From: Halostagnicola sp. A-GB9-2
GTDB taxonomy: Archaea > Halobacteriota > Halobacteria > Halobacteriales > Natrialbaceae
Assembly (NCBI RefSeq): GCF_030068615.1
Contig: NZ_JASJOC010000005.1
Span: 62,001 to 126,000 of the forward strand
Direction: 5' to 3'
Length of the DNA stretch: 64,000 nucleotides
The notes under the pieces are model-generated. The model saw only the letters and a list, made by a program, of their open reading frames with translations. It made no database searches and was not told where the DNA came from. The position numbers and the translations under genes were made by a program. Positions 16,809 to 26,399 of the stretch are shown piece by piece; positions within the stretch are counted from its first letter, which is position 1, and every line of letters starts with the position of its first letter.

Positions 16809-18116
16809 TCACCGGGTCTCGTCTACGTCTTCGTGGAGGAACTCCTTGGCGTCCTCGCCCGCGTAGGTCCCGACGACCTGTCCGTCGCCTTCGAGATAGT
16901 ACTGGTAGGTGGTGATCCCCTCGAGGCCGACCGGTCCTCTGGCGTGGATCTTGCCCGTGCTGATGCCGACCTCGGCACCGAGCCCGAACCGGAACCCGTC
17001 GGCGAACCGGGTCGAGGCGTTGTGGAAGACGCTCGCCGAATCGAGGCTTCGCATGAACTCGCTTGCCCGATCCGTATCTTCGGTGATAATCGATTCCGTG
17101 TGTTTCGAGCCGTAGGTCGTGATGTGCCCGATGGCGTCATCGAGCGAGTCGACGAGTTTGATCGAGAGGATCAGGTCGCCGTACTCGGTCGCCCAGTCCT
17201 CGGCCGTCGCCGATTCCACGTCAATGATTTCCTGTGTCGCCTCGTCGCCGCGTAGTTCGACGCCCGCTTCGGCGTACTCCGCTGCGATCTCTGGAAGGAA
17301 CGCTTCGGCGACGTCCTCGTGGACCAGCAGGGTTTCGACTGCGTTACAGACCGCAGGGTACTGTACCTTGGCGTCGTAGGCGACGTCGACCGCCATCGAC
17401 CGATCAGCGTCGCGATCGACGTAGACGTGACAGATTCCCTCCGTGTGGCCGAGAACGGGAATGCTCGTGTTGTCCTGAATGTAGCTCACGAACTCCGAAC
17501 TCCCCCGCGGCATGAGGAGGTCGATAGAGTCGTCCATCTCGAGAATCGCGTCGACGTCAGCCCGGGCTTCGATCTGCTGTGCCCAGCCGGTCGGCATCTC
17601 GGCCGTTGCGTCTCGAATAATGTCGAAGAGCACGCGATTCGACTCGCTGGCTTCGCTTCCGCCTTTCAGGATCACGGCGTTGCCGGATTTCATGCTGAGT
17701 GCGGCGATCTGGACGAGCGCGTCCGGTCGGGATTCGAAGATCGTCCCGATAACGCCGATCGGAACGGTCCGCTTGTACAACTCGAGATCCTCGTCGAGTT
17801 TCCGTGCCGTCTGGGTCTTGCCGAGCGGATCGTCCTGCTCGGCGACGCTTCGGACCATCTCCGTGATGCTCTCGAGTTTCGATGGCGAGAGTTTCAGTCG
17901 GTCGACGAGCGCCTGACTGTACTCCCCGTCCTCAAGGAGCTTCTCGCCCTCGCGAACGTCCACTTCGTTGGCCTCGAGGATTTCATCATGTCGCTCGTCG
18001 ATCGCGTCGGCAATCGAACGAAGCGCCGCCGAGCGCTCGTCGTCCGACCGTTTTGCGAGTTCGAGGGCCGCCGTCTGTGCCTCTCCGACTTTGGTTTCGG
18101 CAGTTTTCTCAGTCAT
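16809..18116 (-). CDS. proA: Gamma-glutamyl phosphate reductase
   Basis: Length 435 aa, normal for ProA. It reduces gamma-glutamyl phosphate to glutamate semialdehyde with NADPH in proline synthesis. Visible motifs are [50 protein letters not shown], the catalytic Cys in [14 protein letters not shown], and late [18 protein letters not shown]. The start overlaps the proB stop by 8 bases, so it is the last gene of a proC-proB-proA operon. Confidence 0.96.
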   Translation of the reverse strand: MTEKTAETKVGEAQTAALELAKRSDDERSAALRSIADAIDERHDEILEANEVDVREGEKLLEDGEYSQALVDRLKLSPSKLESITEMVRSVAEQDDPLGKTQTARKLDEDLELYKRTVPIGVIGTIFESRPDALVQIAALSMKSGNAVILKGGSEASESNRVLFDIIRDATAEMPTGWAQQIEARADVDAILEMDDSIDLLMPRGSSEFVSYIQDNTSIPVLGHTEGICHVYVDRDADRSMAVDVAYDAKVQYPAVCNAVETLLVHEDVAEAFLPEIAAEYAEAGVELRGDEATQEIIDVESATAEDWATEYGDLILSIKLVDSLDDAIGHITTYGSKHTESIITEDTDRASEFMRSLDSASVFHNASTRFADGFRFGLGAEVGISTGKIHARGPVGLEGITTYQYYLEGDGQVVGTYAGEDAKEFLHEDVDETR

Positions 18117-18942
18117 CGTTCACACCGTTTGTTGGGACGAATATGGTCCCTACCGGCTTGCCGGCATCGATTTTCTCGAGGATGTTTTCCTCCGTCGATT
18201 CGGCGATGATGGCGGGGACCCCGTGTTCGCTCACCGACCGGGCGCCGGACACCTTCGTCTGGATGCCGCCGAAGGTCGACGACGCGCTTTCGTCGATGAG
18301 TTGCTCCACTTCGTCGTAGTTTTCTCCGACCGCTTCGATCCGCTCTGCGTCCGGGTTTCGCTTCGGATTCTCGGCGTAAACGCCGCCGACGTCGGTCAGC
18401 GTGACCAAGAGGTCGACGTTGGTTCCGAGGGCGATCGACGAGGAGAGCATATCGTTGTCGCCGATCCGAATCTCCTCCGTCGTGACGGCGTCGTTCTCGT
18501 TGATTATCGGGACGATCCCCCACTCCAGCAACGTTTCGATCGTGTTCGTAAAGTTCGTGAACCGGTCCGGATTCTCGAGGTCGCTTTGCGTGATCAGAAT
18601 CTGGGCGATCTTCCGGTCGTACCGTTCGAAGCTTTCGGTGTACCGACGCATGAGGTGTGACTGGCCGACCGTCGAGAGCGCCTGGGATTTCTCGACCGTC
18701 TCGCTCGAGAAATCGATGCGCCCCTTTCCGGCCCCGATCGCGCCCGAAGAAACCAGTAACACGTCCGTGTCGCTCTCGTGGAGGTCGTGGATGTCGTCGA
18801 CGAGCTTGTCTAATTTCTCGTCGTCGAGTTTGGACTGGTCGTCCGTCAACGAGTTCGTTCCTGCCTTGACCACGACCCGGTCAGCGTCGGCGGCGAGCTT
18901 TCGGGCGGTTTCGACTTCGTTCAGTTCGACTGTATTATTCAT
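18109..18942 (-). CDS. proB: Glutamate 5-kinase, short form without PUA domain
   Basis: From the ATG at 18942 the protein is 277 aa. A TTG at 18948 is also in frame. The amino-acid kinase fold is shown by [37 protein letters not shown] and [14 protein letters not shown]. At this length it lacks the C-terminal PUA domain of the 367-residue E. coli enzyme, as is common in archaea. It makes gamma-glutamyl phosphate for ProA. It overlaps the 3' end of proC by 8 bases and the 5' end of proA, implying coupled translation. Confidence 0.95.
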   Translation of the reverse strand: MNNTVELNEVETARKLAADADRVVVKAGTNSLTDDQSKLDDEKLDKLVDDIHDLHESDTDVLLVSSGAIGAGKGRIDFSSETVEKSQALSTVGQSHLMRRYTESFERYDRKIAQILITQSDLENPDRFTNFTNTIETLLEWGIVPIINENDAVTTEEIRIGDNDMLSSSIALGTNVDLLVTLTDVGGVYAENPKRNPDAERIEAVGENYDEVEQLIDESASSTFGGIQTKVSGARSVSEHGVPAIIAESTEENILEKIDAGKPVGTIFVPTNGVNDD

Positions 18943-19711
18943 TGGCAAATTCTTGTGCTAACTCCGCGGATCGGTCTTCGGCGGCGGTTACCGCGTCTTC
19001 GACCGTTTCTTCGACAGTACTGTCCCTGAGCACTTTCATGCCTTCGATCGTCGTTCCTTGCGGTGAGCAGACGGCGTCGATAAGTTCGTCGGTGCTTCGA
19101 TCGGACCGAAGAACCGTCTCTGCGGCACCTTTGAACGTCTGTGCGGCCAGGGCTTCCGCGTCGGACGGCTCGAGCCCGCTCGAAACGCCGGCCTGTTTCA
19201 TCGCGTTGAGCAAGTAAAACACGAACGCGGGTCCGCTGCCGTTGACCGCGGTCGCGATATCCATCTGCGCTTCCTCGACCTCGACGAACGTGCCGACGTC
19301 GTCGAGTACCGACTTGACGTCGTCGCTGATCTCCGAACCCGCAACGGCGGCCGCCATGTTGCCCGATTCAGCGGCGAGGTTCGGCATCAACCGAACGACG
19401 GCCGCGTCGGTTCGTTGCTCGAGAAAGTCGGTCGAGACGCCCGCTGCGATCGAGACGAGTGTCTGTTCGGAAGAGAGATCGAGGTCCTCGAGAACCGCTC
19501 CGACGATATCCGGTTTGACGACGACGAAAACCAGATCGGATTCGGTTGCCGTCTCGAGGTCGGTCGTGGTGTTCTCACAGTAGCGTTCGACCTGCTCGAG
19601 CACTTCCGGATCGACATCACACGCTGTCACAGTGTGGGTTCCGGTTCTCGCGAGCCCCTGTATCAGGGCGGATCCCATGTTCCCGCACCCGATGACGCTG
19701 GCATGTACCAT
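18935..19711 (-). CDS. proC: Pyrroline-5-carboxylate reductase
   Basis: Length 258 aa. The dinucleotide-binding start is [20 protein letters not shown]. Substrate-domain motifs are [20 protein letters not shown] and [17 protein letters not shown], the classic ProC signature region. It catalyses the last step of proline synthesis with NAD(P)H. It is first in the proCBA operon. A single operon for the whole pathway is compact and supports normal proline prototrophy. Confidence 0.96.
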   Translation of the reverse strand: MVHASVIGCGNMGSALIQGLARTGTHTVTACDVDPEVLEQVERYCENTTTDLETATESDLVFVVVKPDIVGAVLEDLDLSSEQTLVSIAAGVSTDFLEQRTDAAVVRLMPNLAAESGNMAAAVAGSEISDDVKSVLDDVGTFVEVEEAQMDIATAVNGSGPAFVFYLLNAMKQAGVSSGLEPSDAEALAAQTFKGAAETVLRSDRSTDELIDAVCSPQGTTIEGMKVLRDSTVEETVEDAVTAAEDRSAELAQEFANE

Positions 19712-19868
19712 TCTACCTCCATCTTCGTGGTGAGGGGACCATAGCCACTTTGATTTGGACTCGATCGAAGCCCGCCGATTCGAGTTCCGTGGTAGGCCAG
19801 TTTACGAACGATCAAGCACTATTCACTAACTAATCAGTTAATATGGTCAGAATAGTGCCACGAGCATC

Positions 19869-20112
19869 GTGAACGACCTCACGCTGACGGAAAAAGTCAG
19901 CCTCGTTCATGGGGAGATGGACACGGCGGGGACGGCGACAGAATTCGTCTCGGGCGTCGAACGCGTCGACGCGCTACCGGTTCGACTGACCGACGGTCCG
20001 CTCGGGGTCCCGGACGGACGAACCGGCGACGGGGTTTTTGGCACCGCTCGCGCTCGCCTCGACGTTCGACCCCGAACTTGCCAAGCGATTCGGACGGGCG
20101 CTCGATCGATAG
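19869..20112 (+). pseudogene. 5' stub of a GH3 beta-glucosidase-type gene
   Basis: From a GTG at 19869 the sequence reads MNDLTLTEKVSLVHGEMDTA, then GVERVDALPVRLTDGPLGVP, the N-terminus of glycoside hydrolase family 3. After GRTGDG the match continues in another frame as LAPLALASTFDPELAKRFGR and ends at a TAG (20110). The remaining 600 or so residues of the enzyme are absent. It is a truncated, frameshifted relic. Confidence 0.7.
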
Positions 20113-20226
20113 CGAACCATCGCGATACGAACGCCGTCGGAGCGGCTCCGAACCCGAGCGACGCGGTTCGCGACCGCCAAAATCACTCGAGGCTTTATCG
20201 GCGCGCTCCGCGAGTCCCAGCCTACC

Positions 20227-20787
20227 GTGTCAGCGCTTCCACAGTGGATCGAAGACAGATTGGCTCGAGCGCCCGCCATCCATCCCTCCCAGCGTCGCCT
20301 GATCGAAGTGCTCATCGAAAGCGATCGGCCCGTTCTCTCGGTCGAACAGCTCCGAGAACGGACGGATCCCGATGCGACCGAGTCGGCGGTTCGAAACCGA
20401 CTCGAGGATCTCGAGGAGCTCGGAGTTTTCGGAGCCGAGTCGTACGCCGATTCGGTTACAGTGTATTATATCGACGAGCCCGATTCGGGCTCGAGTGACC
20501 CGTCATCAGCGTGCTGTCCGTCGACGGCGGCTAATCCCCTCGACGGGCTCTCCGCGAGGGATTTCTTCGCGTTTCGAGAGCCCGATGCGATCCGCACGCT
20601 CGTTCTCGCCGGCTATCAGCTCAGTCTCGTGCTCTTGACGGCAGGTATCGTCCTGTCCGTACTCGGAGTCGACGGCGTCGTCGACACCGGGAACGACCTC
20701 GGGACCGCGGCGGTGTCTCTGTTCGCGCTGTGTCTCCTGATTCACGCCACCGAACGGATCGTTCGGCGACGGAGATCCGGTCGATAA
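20227..20787 (+). CDS. Winged-helix protein with two C-terminal membrane helices, copy 1
   Basis: Length 186 aa from a GTG at 20227. Residues 1-85 form a winged helix (LPQWIEDRLARAPAIHPSQR, ESAVRNRLEDLEELGVFGAE). After a variable linker with a CC pair, ARDFFAFREPDAIRTLVLAG leads into two membrane helices (about residues 122-142 and 155-172). It has a basic end, RRRRSGR. A DNA-binding domain tethered to the membrane suggests a membrane-bound regulator. The paralog directly downstream has the same architecture. No known ligand domain was recognised. Confidence 0.75.
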   Translation: MSALPQWIEDRLARAPAIHPSQRRLIEVLIESDRPVLSVEQLRERTDPDATESAVRNRLEDLEELGVFGAESYADSVTVYYIDEPDSGSSDPSSACCPSTAANPLDGLSARDFFAFREPDAIRTLVLAGYQLSLVLLTAGIVLSVLGVDGVVDTGNDLGTAAVSLFALCLLIHATERIVRRRRSGR

Positions 20788-20978
20788 CCTTCGATACGGT
20801 GATCCGGTGATTCGCCCGTCTGTTCGCTTGCCGGCGTGGCTCGAGTTGGGACCGGCGGATATTGCTCGAGTCGAAACCGTTCACGACCGGTTTTTCGGGC
20901 ACCTAACGGCGTTTGGCGACCGCAAAATCGACACGGGGGTTTACACTGTCACTGATCTAATCTCCTGTCACTGATACG

Positions 20979-21581
20979 ATGAAGCGCCTCCCGCCGTGGA
21001 TCGAGGATCGTCTCGAATCCAATCTCAACATGAAGCTCACACAGCGCCACGTCGTCGAGACGATGGTCGACGCGGAGCGGCCGTTCTTTTCGGCCGAGCA
21101 GATTCGCGCCCGCGTCCGTCCCGACGTGAGCAAAGAGACGGTCCGGAACCGGTTGAACGAACTCCGGGAAATCGACGTTATCGCCGCGGAAACGTATCCG
21201 GAGTCGATCACGCTCTATTACGTCAACCATCAAGAGTCGAACTGGCCACTCTCTCCGGAAGGGAAAGAAGCCCTCTCGTACGACTCGCCGCTCGAGACGC
21301 TCTCGTTCGGCGATTTCGTCCGCCTTCGGAACCCTGCCGGCATCAGAACGCTCGTGCTCGCGGGCTTTCAGTTGAGTCTCGTGTTGCTCGCTCTCGGCAC
21401 GCTCACTGCAGCATTACCCTTCGAACCGATCGTCCAGGCCGACGAGGGGTATCTGTCCGCTGCCCTGAATTTGTTCGCCGTCTGTGTCGTGCTCCTGTTT
21501 GGAGAACGCCTCGTGCGCACGTTCCGGAACGACAACCCCGCGAACCGCGTGGCCACCGCAAGCGAGTACGTATCGAAGTAA
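20979..21581 (+). CDS. Winged-helix protein with two C-terminal membrane helices, copy 2
   Basis: Length 200 aa. It shares the layout of copy 1: LPPWIEDRLESNLNMKLTQR, ETVRNRLNELREIDVIAAET, GDFVRLRNPAGIRTLVLAGF and two membrane helices, with the motif RTLVLAG(Y/F)QLSLVLL common to both. The two upstream regions also match (gcgaccgc-caaaatc at about 20170 and gcgaccgcaaaatc at about 20918), so the duplication seems to include promoter DNA. It is followed 21 bases later by the membrane protein at 21603, probably co-transcribed. Confidence 0.78.
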   Translation: MKRLPPWIEDRLESNLNMKLTQRHVVETMVDAERPFFSAEQIRARVRPDVSKETVRNRLNELREIDVIAAETYPESITLYYVNHQESNWPLSPEGKEALSYDSPLETLSFGDFVRLRNPAGIRTLVLAGFQLSLVLLALGTLTAALPFEPIVQADEGYLSAALNLFAVCVVLLFGERLVRTFRNDNPANRVATASEYVSK

Positions 21582-21602
21582 CTGATCCACCTACTATCAC
21601 CA

Positions 21603-22481
21603 ATGTCAAACGAAATGGAAACCGACGTGTCGACCGAACCGAATACCGAACCCGGGCCGGACCTGCTCACCGAGCGAACGCTCGGTGGAATCTTCGTCCA
21701 TTTCATCGGTCTCGCGACGTGGTTCGTCGGAACGGGTGTCCTCTATCTCGTCTCCGAGCGTGAGTTTACGCGAACGAACGCCCGGAACGCGACGAATTGG
21801 CAACTTCTCTTCGTTACCGTCTTCTTCGGCAGTATCGCCTTCTGGGCCGTCCCGTTCGTCTACGACGCCGTCTTTCCGGACCCGCTCGTTTTCGACGCGT
21901 TGATTTTCGCGTCGATCGTCGCAATCATGATTACTTCGATCGTGACGTTCGTCATCTTCCTACTGAATATCATCTTTTCGCTGTTCGCAGTAGGGAAGGC
22001 GATCTTCGGCACCGCGTGGGAGTATCCGCTCGCGCCCGACGTCGTCGGCTGGGTTCGCTCGAGGCAATCTGGGTCGACGAACTGGTGGCGATTCGTCGCA
22101 GTGTATGCCTTGACAGTGCCGCTGGTGTTGGCGTACTTTGCCTGGCTGCTAACCAACGGCACTGAACCGACCCCAGTGTTTTTTGCCGGGTTCTTCTTGC
22201 TCGTCTTCGCGATGATCGCGTCGGCCTTCGGCTTGGCGGCGCTCTTTCGTGACGCCCGGGCGCTCGAGTCGGCGGACGCGACGTGGCAACCGAACTGGAT
22301 TCCGTACGTCGTCGTCCCGATCGGGGCCAGTGCGGTGACGTATGTCCTCGCGAGAGTCGCCCTCCACTCGGAGAACCCCTCGGGGGACGCGATTTACGGG
22401 TTCATGTTCACGCTCTGGATCGCGGCCGTCGGCTACCTGTTCAAGCGGTACAGGCGTCTCGGTTCTCGAGAATTTAAATAG
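21603..22481 (+). CDS. Polytopic membrane protein with DUF4870-like N-terminal half
   Basis: Length 292 aa. The N-terminal half has LGGIFVHFIGLATWFVGTGV, LVSEREFTRTNARNATNWQL and ALFAVGKAIFGTAWEYPL-like segments, the pattern of DUF4870/Tic20-like small membrane proteins. The C-terminal half adds about four more helices, giving seven or eight in all. No catalytic motif was seen. Because of spacing it probably works with the membrane-tethered winged-helix protein upstream. Confidence 0.75.
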   Translation: MSNEMETDVSTEPNTEPGPDLLTERTLGGIFVHFIGLATWFVGTGVLYLVSEREFTRTNARNATNWQLLFVTVFFGSIAFWAVPFVYDAVFPDPLVFDALIFASIVAIMITSIVTFVIFLLNIIFSLFAVGKAIFGTAWEYPLAPDVVGWVRSRQSGSTNWWRFVAVYALTVPLVLAYFAWLLTNGTEPTPVFFAGFFLLVFAMIASAFGLAALFRDARALESADATWQPNWIPYVVVPIGASAVTYVLARVALHSENPSGDAIYGFMFTLWIAAVGYLFKRYRRLGSREFK

Positions 22482-23332
22482 CGTTCGATCACGACATAAC
22501 GTTCGAATCAATTACTCGCCTTTTCGACTCATCTCGAGGAAACTGATTGGTCGATCGAAGATTCGACCGCCGGTGAAAGCGCGTGAACCGTCTCGGGGTC
22601 AAGTGGTTCGAGGCGCAAAACGTCTCGTCATCGATCGAGACCTTCGGTCTCGCGGAGTCTGGCGGGACGAAGTTCGCTGACCTTTCGGGAGCGCAGCTCC
22701 CGCTTAGCTTCGCTCAGTCACGGTACTCAAAAAATTCCGTACAATCCCGCGGCGAACCCGGCCTGCTCCACCTGTAGAATTCGTGCTCGATTTCGTCGTC
22801 ATCGTCCGTCCCTGAGCGGCCGGCGTCCGGGCGAACCGAGTCGGGCCGCTTGTCGTCCGGAGCCACTTCTCAGTACGGTGACGGCCTCGTGTCGCAAGGG
22901 ACGTAGTCAGACTGACACCTCCCGTGGTAACTCAAATGGACGGGCTGGTCGACGACCGGAGCGGATTGAGGAGAGTTGTCCGAACACGTTGGGACGCTTC
23001 CATACAGCTGGACTGTAGGAAAAGGCGTTGGTGAATCGACAGACAGTGATAGGTTGGTTGGTTCTAGTAGGCTGTGACGGAGTCCAATGGCTCCGCAATC
23101 GTGGATTCGACTAGGATTGTGGGTAAATCGTCCCAGAGTAGCACCTCAAGTCACCCGATTTCCCAAAAAGTCGATGTCTTCTAGTGATTCACCAGAGCCG
23201 TTGATTTGGAACGGCGGATGGGGCCGCCGTCCCGTTTCCGGTACCGGAATCTCGAGTACACTCAGCGGAACTCCCCAAATACGTAATTCGCCAGCCTATG
23301 CTTTTCACCCGTTGAAACTGACTCTCTGGTTG
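22482..23332. other. Long gap with hairpin and possible gene remnants
   Basis: About 850 bases without a convincing intact gene. A hairpin CGGGAG (22686-22691) and CTCCCG (22697-22702) with a 5-base loop is visible. On the minus strand 22907-23098 has a protein-like frame (RFTNAFSYSPAVWKRPNVFG) that I could not assign. A frame open upstream of the hydrolase start (from 23087) shows no conserved content. Confidence 0.35.
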
Positions 23333-24667
23333 ATGACGCGTATCGCTCTCGTCGTACTCGACACGCTACGAAAAGATGCGTTCGATCAGCATTTTTCGTG
23401 GTTGCCCGGTCGGCGTTTCGAACAGGCGTGGTCGACCGCGAAGTGGACGATGCCCGCCCACGCCTCGCTGTTTACGGGAACGTACGCGAGCGAAGCGGGC
23501 GCAAACGCCAACTCGGAAGGGTTGGATCGACCCGAACCGGTACTCGCTGAACTCCTCTCCCGTGCTGAATACACGCCTCGGGCATTCAGCGCGAATCTCA
23601 TGGTTTCGCCGGTTTTCGGGTTCGATCGCGGATTTGACTCGTTCGAGGGGACGTGGCGCGTTAATGTCAATAGCAAAGGTATAACGGGGTGGCGAGAACT
23701 CTTCCAGAACAGTCATTCCGGTGCAAAGAAGTACGCGACGATAGCAAAAGGGATGACGGCCGGCTGGTATCGAATCCTCCCTTCGATCAAAACCGGACTC
23801 GCACAGCGCTTGACTGACCGGTACGTGAGAACTCTCTTTGAACAGCCTCACCGAGATGACGGAGCGGCGCCACTGCTAAGATCCCTCCAACAGAACCGAT
23901 ACGCCGACGCGGATTTTCTTTTCGTGAATTTGATGGAGGCGCACGCACCGTACGATCCCCCGGAATCGTATCGAACGACCGAAGACGCATCGTATGACGA
24001 GGTTGCCGCGACGCTGACCGACGACGAGCCGGACGGGCGATTGGTTCGCGGTGCGTACAACGATTCGGTCCGGTATCTCGCCGATCAGTACGAACGAATT
24101 TTCGCGGAACTACAGCGGCGTTTCGATTACGTCATCACGCTCAGTGACCACGGTGAACTCTTCGGCGAGCACGGGAGCTGGCGTCACTTACACGGTGTGT
24201 ACCCGGAGTTGACCCGGATCCCGATCGTGATCTCTGGTGAGGGATTATCCGGGGCATGCTCGAAGACGGTAAGTCTCCTCGATGTCCATCGGACGATCCT
24301 CGACCTGCTCAATGTCGAGGCTGTCTCCCGTGGACAAAATCTGCTCGGCACGATCGACGATCGATTTTATCTCGTCGAGTACGAAGGGCTCCGAGCCGCT
24401 CGCCTCGAGAAGATGCGCGATCGGTACCCCGACGAGTTGGTCAGGTCGTACGACCGACCACTGAACGGTCTCGCGGGACCAAACGAGTATTACGGCTATC
24501 AAACGCTCGAGGGGTGGGAAGAGCGGGGATCTTCGACTGCGGAAAATCCACCGCTCCTTCTGCGGGAACTGGCCGCTTCGATCACACGCAGGGACGAAGA
24601 CCGGCAGTCCAGCGTACCCGTCTCGGAGGACGTACGAGCGAGATTAGAGGATCTCGGCTACGCGTGA
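23333..24667 (+). CDS. Sulfatase/alkaline-phosphatase superfamily hydrolase
   Basis: From the ATG at 23333 the protein is 444 aa and starts directly with the metal-site strand IALVVLDTLRKDAF. The frame extends upstream to 23087 but that part looks non-coding. The nucleophile region reads KWTMPAHASLFTGTY, with Thr at the position of the Cys/Ser of true sulfatases. The second metal site is VITLSDHGELFGEHGSWRH. A Thr nucleophile is typical of LtaS/OpgB-type phosphotransferases, so a phosphodiesterase or phosphotransferase role acting on surface polymers is as likely as sulfate ester hydrolysis. No signal peptide is visible, so it may be cytoplasmic. Confidence 0.8.
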   Translation: MTRIALVVLDTLRKDAFDQHFSWLPGRRFEQAWSTAKWTMPAHASLFTGTYASEAGANANSEGLDRPEPVLAELLSRAEYTPRAFSANLMVSPVFGFDRGFDSFEGTWRVNVNSKGITGWRELFQNSHSGAKKYATIAKGMTAGWYRILPSIKTGLAQRLTDRYVRTLFEQPHRDDGAAPLLRSLQQNRYADADFLFVNLMEAHAPYDPPESYRTTEDASYDEVAATLTDDEPDGRLVRGAYNDSVRYLADQYERIFAELQRRFDYVITLSDHGELFGEHGSWRHLHGVYPELTRIPIVISGEGLSGACSKTVSLLDVHRTILDLLNVEAVSRGQNLLGTIDDRFYLVEYEGLRAARLEKMRDRYPDELVRSYDRPLNGLAGPNEYYGYQTLEGWEERGSSTAENPPLLLRELAASITRRDEDRQSSVPVSEDVRARLEDLGYA

Positions 24668-25164
24668 TCGGCAGATGTATCAAACAGTTAATATGCTCGA
24701 CGGATCCACTCCGCCGAAACCCTCGAGTGTCGGACTCGTCGAGGGGCCGGAAACAGGTGCGGACGTCGGATCGTTCGTACTCTCGTTGCGATCACGTCCA
24801 CGGAATCGATGAGATTTCGAGATGCGGCAGTGGATCCCGACGCTCGAACGACGACTCACCGGGTTTCTCGAGCAGAAATGGTGAGCGAGAATTTTGCTTT
24901 AACCGCCCTATTGGTGGCCTTAAATGCCAAAATCCACTCCAAATCTCTTGGAATTGGCTTCATCGGTGTCGTTGCAATCTGGTTGCTCGAGTTCGAGCCG
25001 ATACTATTTGATATACCGTTATAACATTTATACATGGTGGGTCCCCCGTGTTGGAGGCCTGAAACGCACAATATCCAATGATTCGGCGTCCAGCACATCT
25101 ACTGTACTAAAGAACACTTTAGTGCAGTAGATTTAGGTGGGTCGATACTGTACCCGACACACGA
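24668..25164. other. Gap upstream of the recombinase gene
   Basis: About 500 bases without a recognisable gene. Composition becomes AT-rich from 24890 to 25130. The main structure is the palindrome at 25097-25132, listed separately. Possible TATA elements lie at about 25010-25035 (gatataccgttataacattt). Confidence 0.4.
25097..25132. promoter_or_regulatory. 36-bp palindrome before the recombinase gene
   Basis: The arms at 25097-25112 (ATCTACTGTACTAAAG) and 25117-25132 (CTTTAGTGCAGTAGAT) are complementary at 15 of 16 positions around the loop AACA. It ends 32 bases before the ATG at 25165. It could be an operator over the promoter, a recombinase binding or cleavage site, or an RNA hairpin. Confidence 0.6.
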
Positions 25165-26286
25165 ATGTCGCCATCAGCTGAGAACGACGCTCCCGCGGGA
25201 AAAACGAGGGTTGAGGACGCCCTCGAGCGCTATCTGACCAGCCTCTCTGCGGGCGGATCGCGAAACACCCTCGAGTGGGTGCTCCAACGCGGCGAGGAGT
25301 CCTTTCGATCGTATCTCGAGGAAAACGGCATCGAACACGTCGACGAAATCGATACCGCGTGCTGTCGCGACTGGGGGATGGAACTTCGCACCCGGACCGC
25401 TCAGGACGAAATTGCCGCCTCGACCGCCCATAACTACTACATGTACACGCGCGCGTTCCTCTCGTTTTGCGTTCGGGATCAGCTTCTCGAGACGAATCCC
25501 GCCGCGACCGACGCCGCTCGAGAATTTTTACCGGAGGATACGGGAAAGCGCGATCGCCAGTTCTGGGATGAAGACACTCGAGAGGCGCTTCTGTCGTTCG
25601 TTCACGCCAGAGTAGACCGCGCGTACGACGACGATAAGATCGATCTCGAGCGCGCCTACCGGGACCGCGCGTTCGTCATCTTGCTCGCACTCGCCGGCCT
25701 CCGAGGTGCGGAGGCGTTTGCCGACCCCCACGACGACCAACGGAACGGACTCACATGGGAGGACGTCGAACTGGACGACGAGCGCGGACGTGTGACCGTA
25801 CTCGGGAAATCCCGCCAGTACGAACGGGTTGGTCTACCAGCGCGCGCGAAAGATGCACTCGAACGGCACCGGGCCATCCTCGAGCCGCCATCGGACGAGT
25901 GGCCCGTGTTTCCAACGGGTCATTACCCCTCGAAACGACGGGCCCTCGAGGCCGAGTATTCTTCGGATCGAGTGGAGACGATGCTCGAGGACCGCTCGAC
26001 CGACGAGGCGCTCCGAGAGTTCGAGGTTCCGCCGCCGTCTCTCTCGAAAAACGGAGCTCGGAGCGTGATGAAGCGCCTTTGTGCGGAAGCAAATCTCGAG
26101 ATCGACGGCGAGTACCTAAAGCCCCACGGCGGACGGCGCGGCCTCGGTCACGAACTGTACGCGAGCGGCAACTCGGAACTCGCACAGTCAGCACTGCGAC
26201 ACAAATCAATCGAGACGACCCACGAAGCTTACAGTGATATTCAGCCCGAAGACGTTGCAGAGCAGATCGACGACGTGATGGACTAG
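25165..26286 (+). CDS. Tyrosine recombinase (XerC/D- or integrase-like)
   Basis: Length 373 aa. An N-terminal SAM-like core-binding domain (about residues 15-110) is followed by the catalytic domain. The catalytic set is visible: Arg in LALAGLRGAEAF, Lys region in VTVLGKSRQYERVGLP, HxxR in LKPHGGRRGLGHELY, His in ALRHKSIETTHEAYSD and Tyr in the same segment. All key residues are present, so it is probably active. No adjacent tRNA or phage genes were seen. It may therefore be a chromosomal Xer-like or resident recombinase rather than a phage integrase. The palindrome just upstream is a possible target or operator. Confidence 0.87.
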   Translation: MSPSAENDAPAGKTRVEDALERYLTSLSAGGSRNTLEWVLQRGEESFRSYLEENGIEHVDEIDTACCRDWGMELRTRTAQDEIAASTAHNYYMYTRAFLSFCVRDQLLETNPAATDAAREFLPEDTGKRDRQFWDEDTREALLSFVHARVDRAYDDDKIDLERAYRDRAFVILLALAGLRGAEAFADPHDDQRNGLTWEDVELDDERGRVTVLGKSRQYERVGLPARAKDALERHRAILEPPSDEWPVFPTGHYPSKRRALEAEYSSDRVETMLEDRSTDEALREFEVPPPSLSKNGARSVMKRLCAEANLEIDGEYLKPHGGRRGLGHELYASGNSELAQSALRHKSIETTHEAYSDIQPEDVAEQIDDVMD

Positions 26287-26370
26287 CGCTCGAGGGCTCT
26301 CGATCGGTAACCGAACTCTGGATTACGATCGACGCTATTTACCCTGCTAAGTCTGACTGAATGGGATGGG

Positions 26371-26380
26371 TTTACATAAT
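26371..26380 (+). promoter_or_regulatory. TATA box for the small acidic gene at 26400
   Basis: TTTACATAAT lies 20-29 bases before the ATG at 26400, the spacing for a leaderless archaeal transcript. It also argues against using the earlier in-frame ATG at 26361. Confidence 0.55.
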
Positions 26381-26399
26381 TTCAATACAAAGTGAACCC

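Noticed and set aside
22907-23098. Minus-strand 63-codon frame with protein-like stretch RFTNAFSYSPAVWKR
   Set aside because: No start, neighbour or family could be confirmed. It could be an IS relic, but the evidence is too thin to annotate.
23087-23332. 82-codon N-terminal extension of the sulfatase-fold gene
   Set aside because: It shows no conserved content and the catalytic fold begins exactly at the ATG at 23333.
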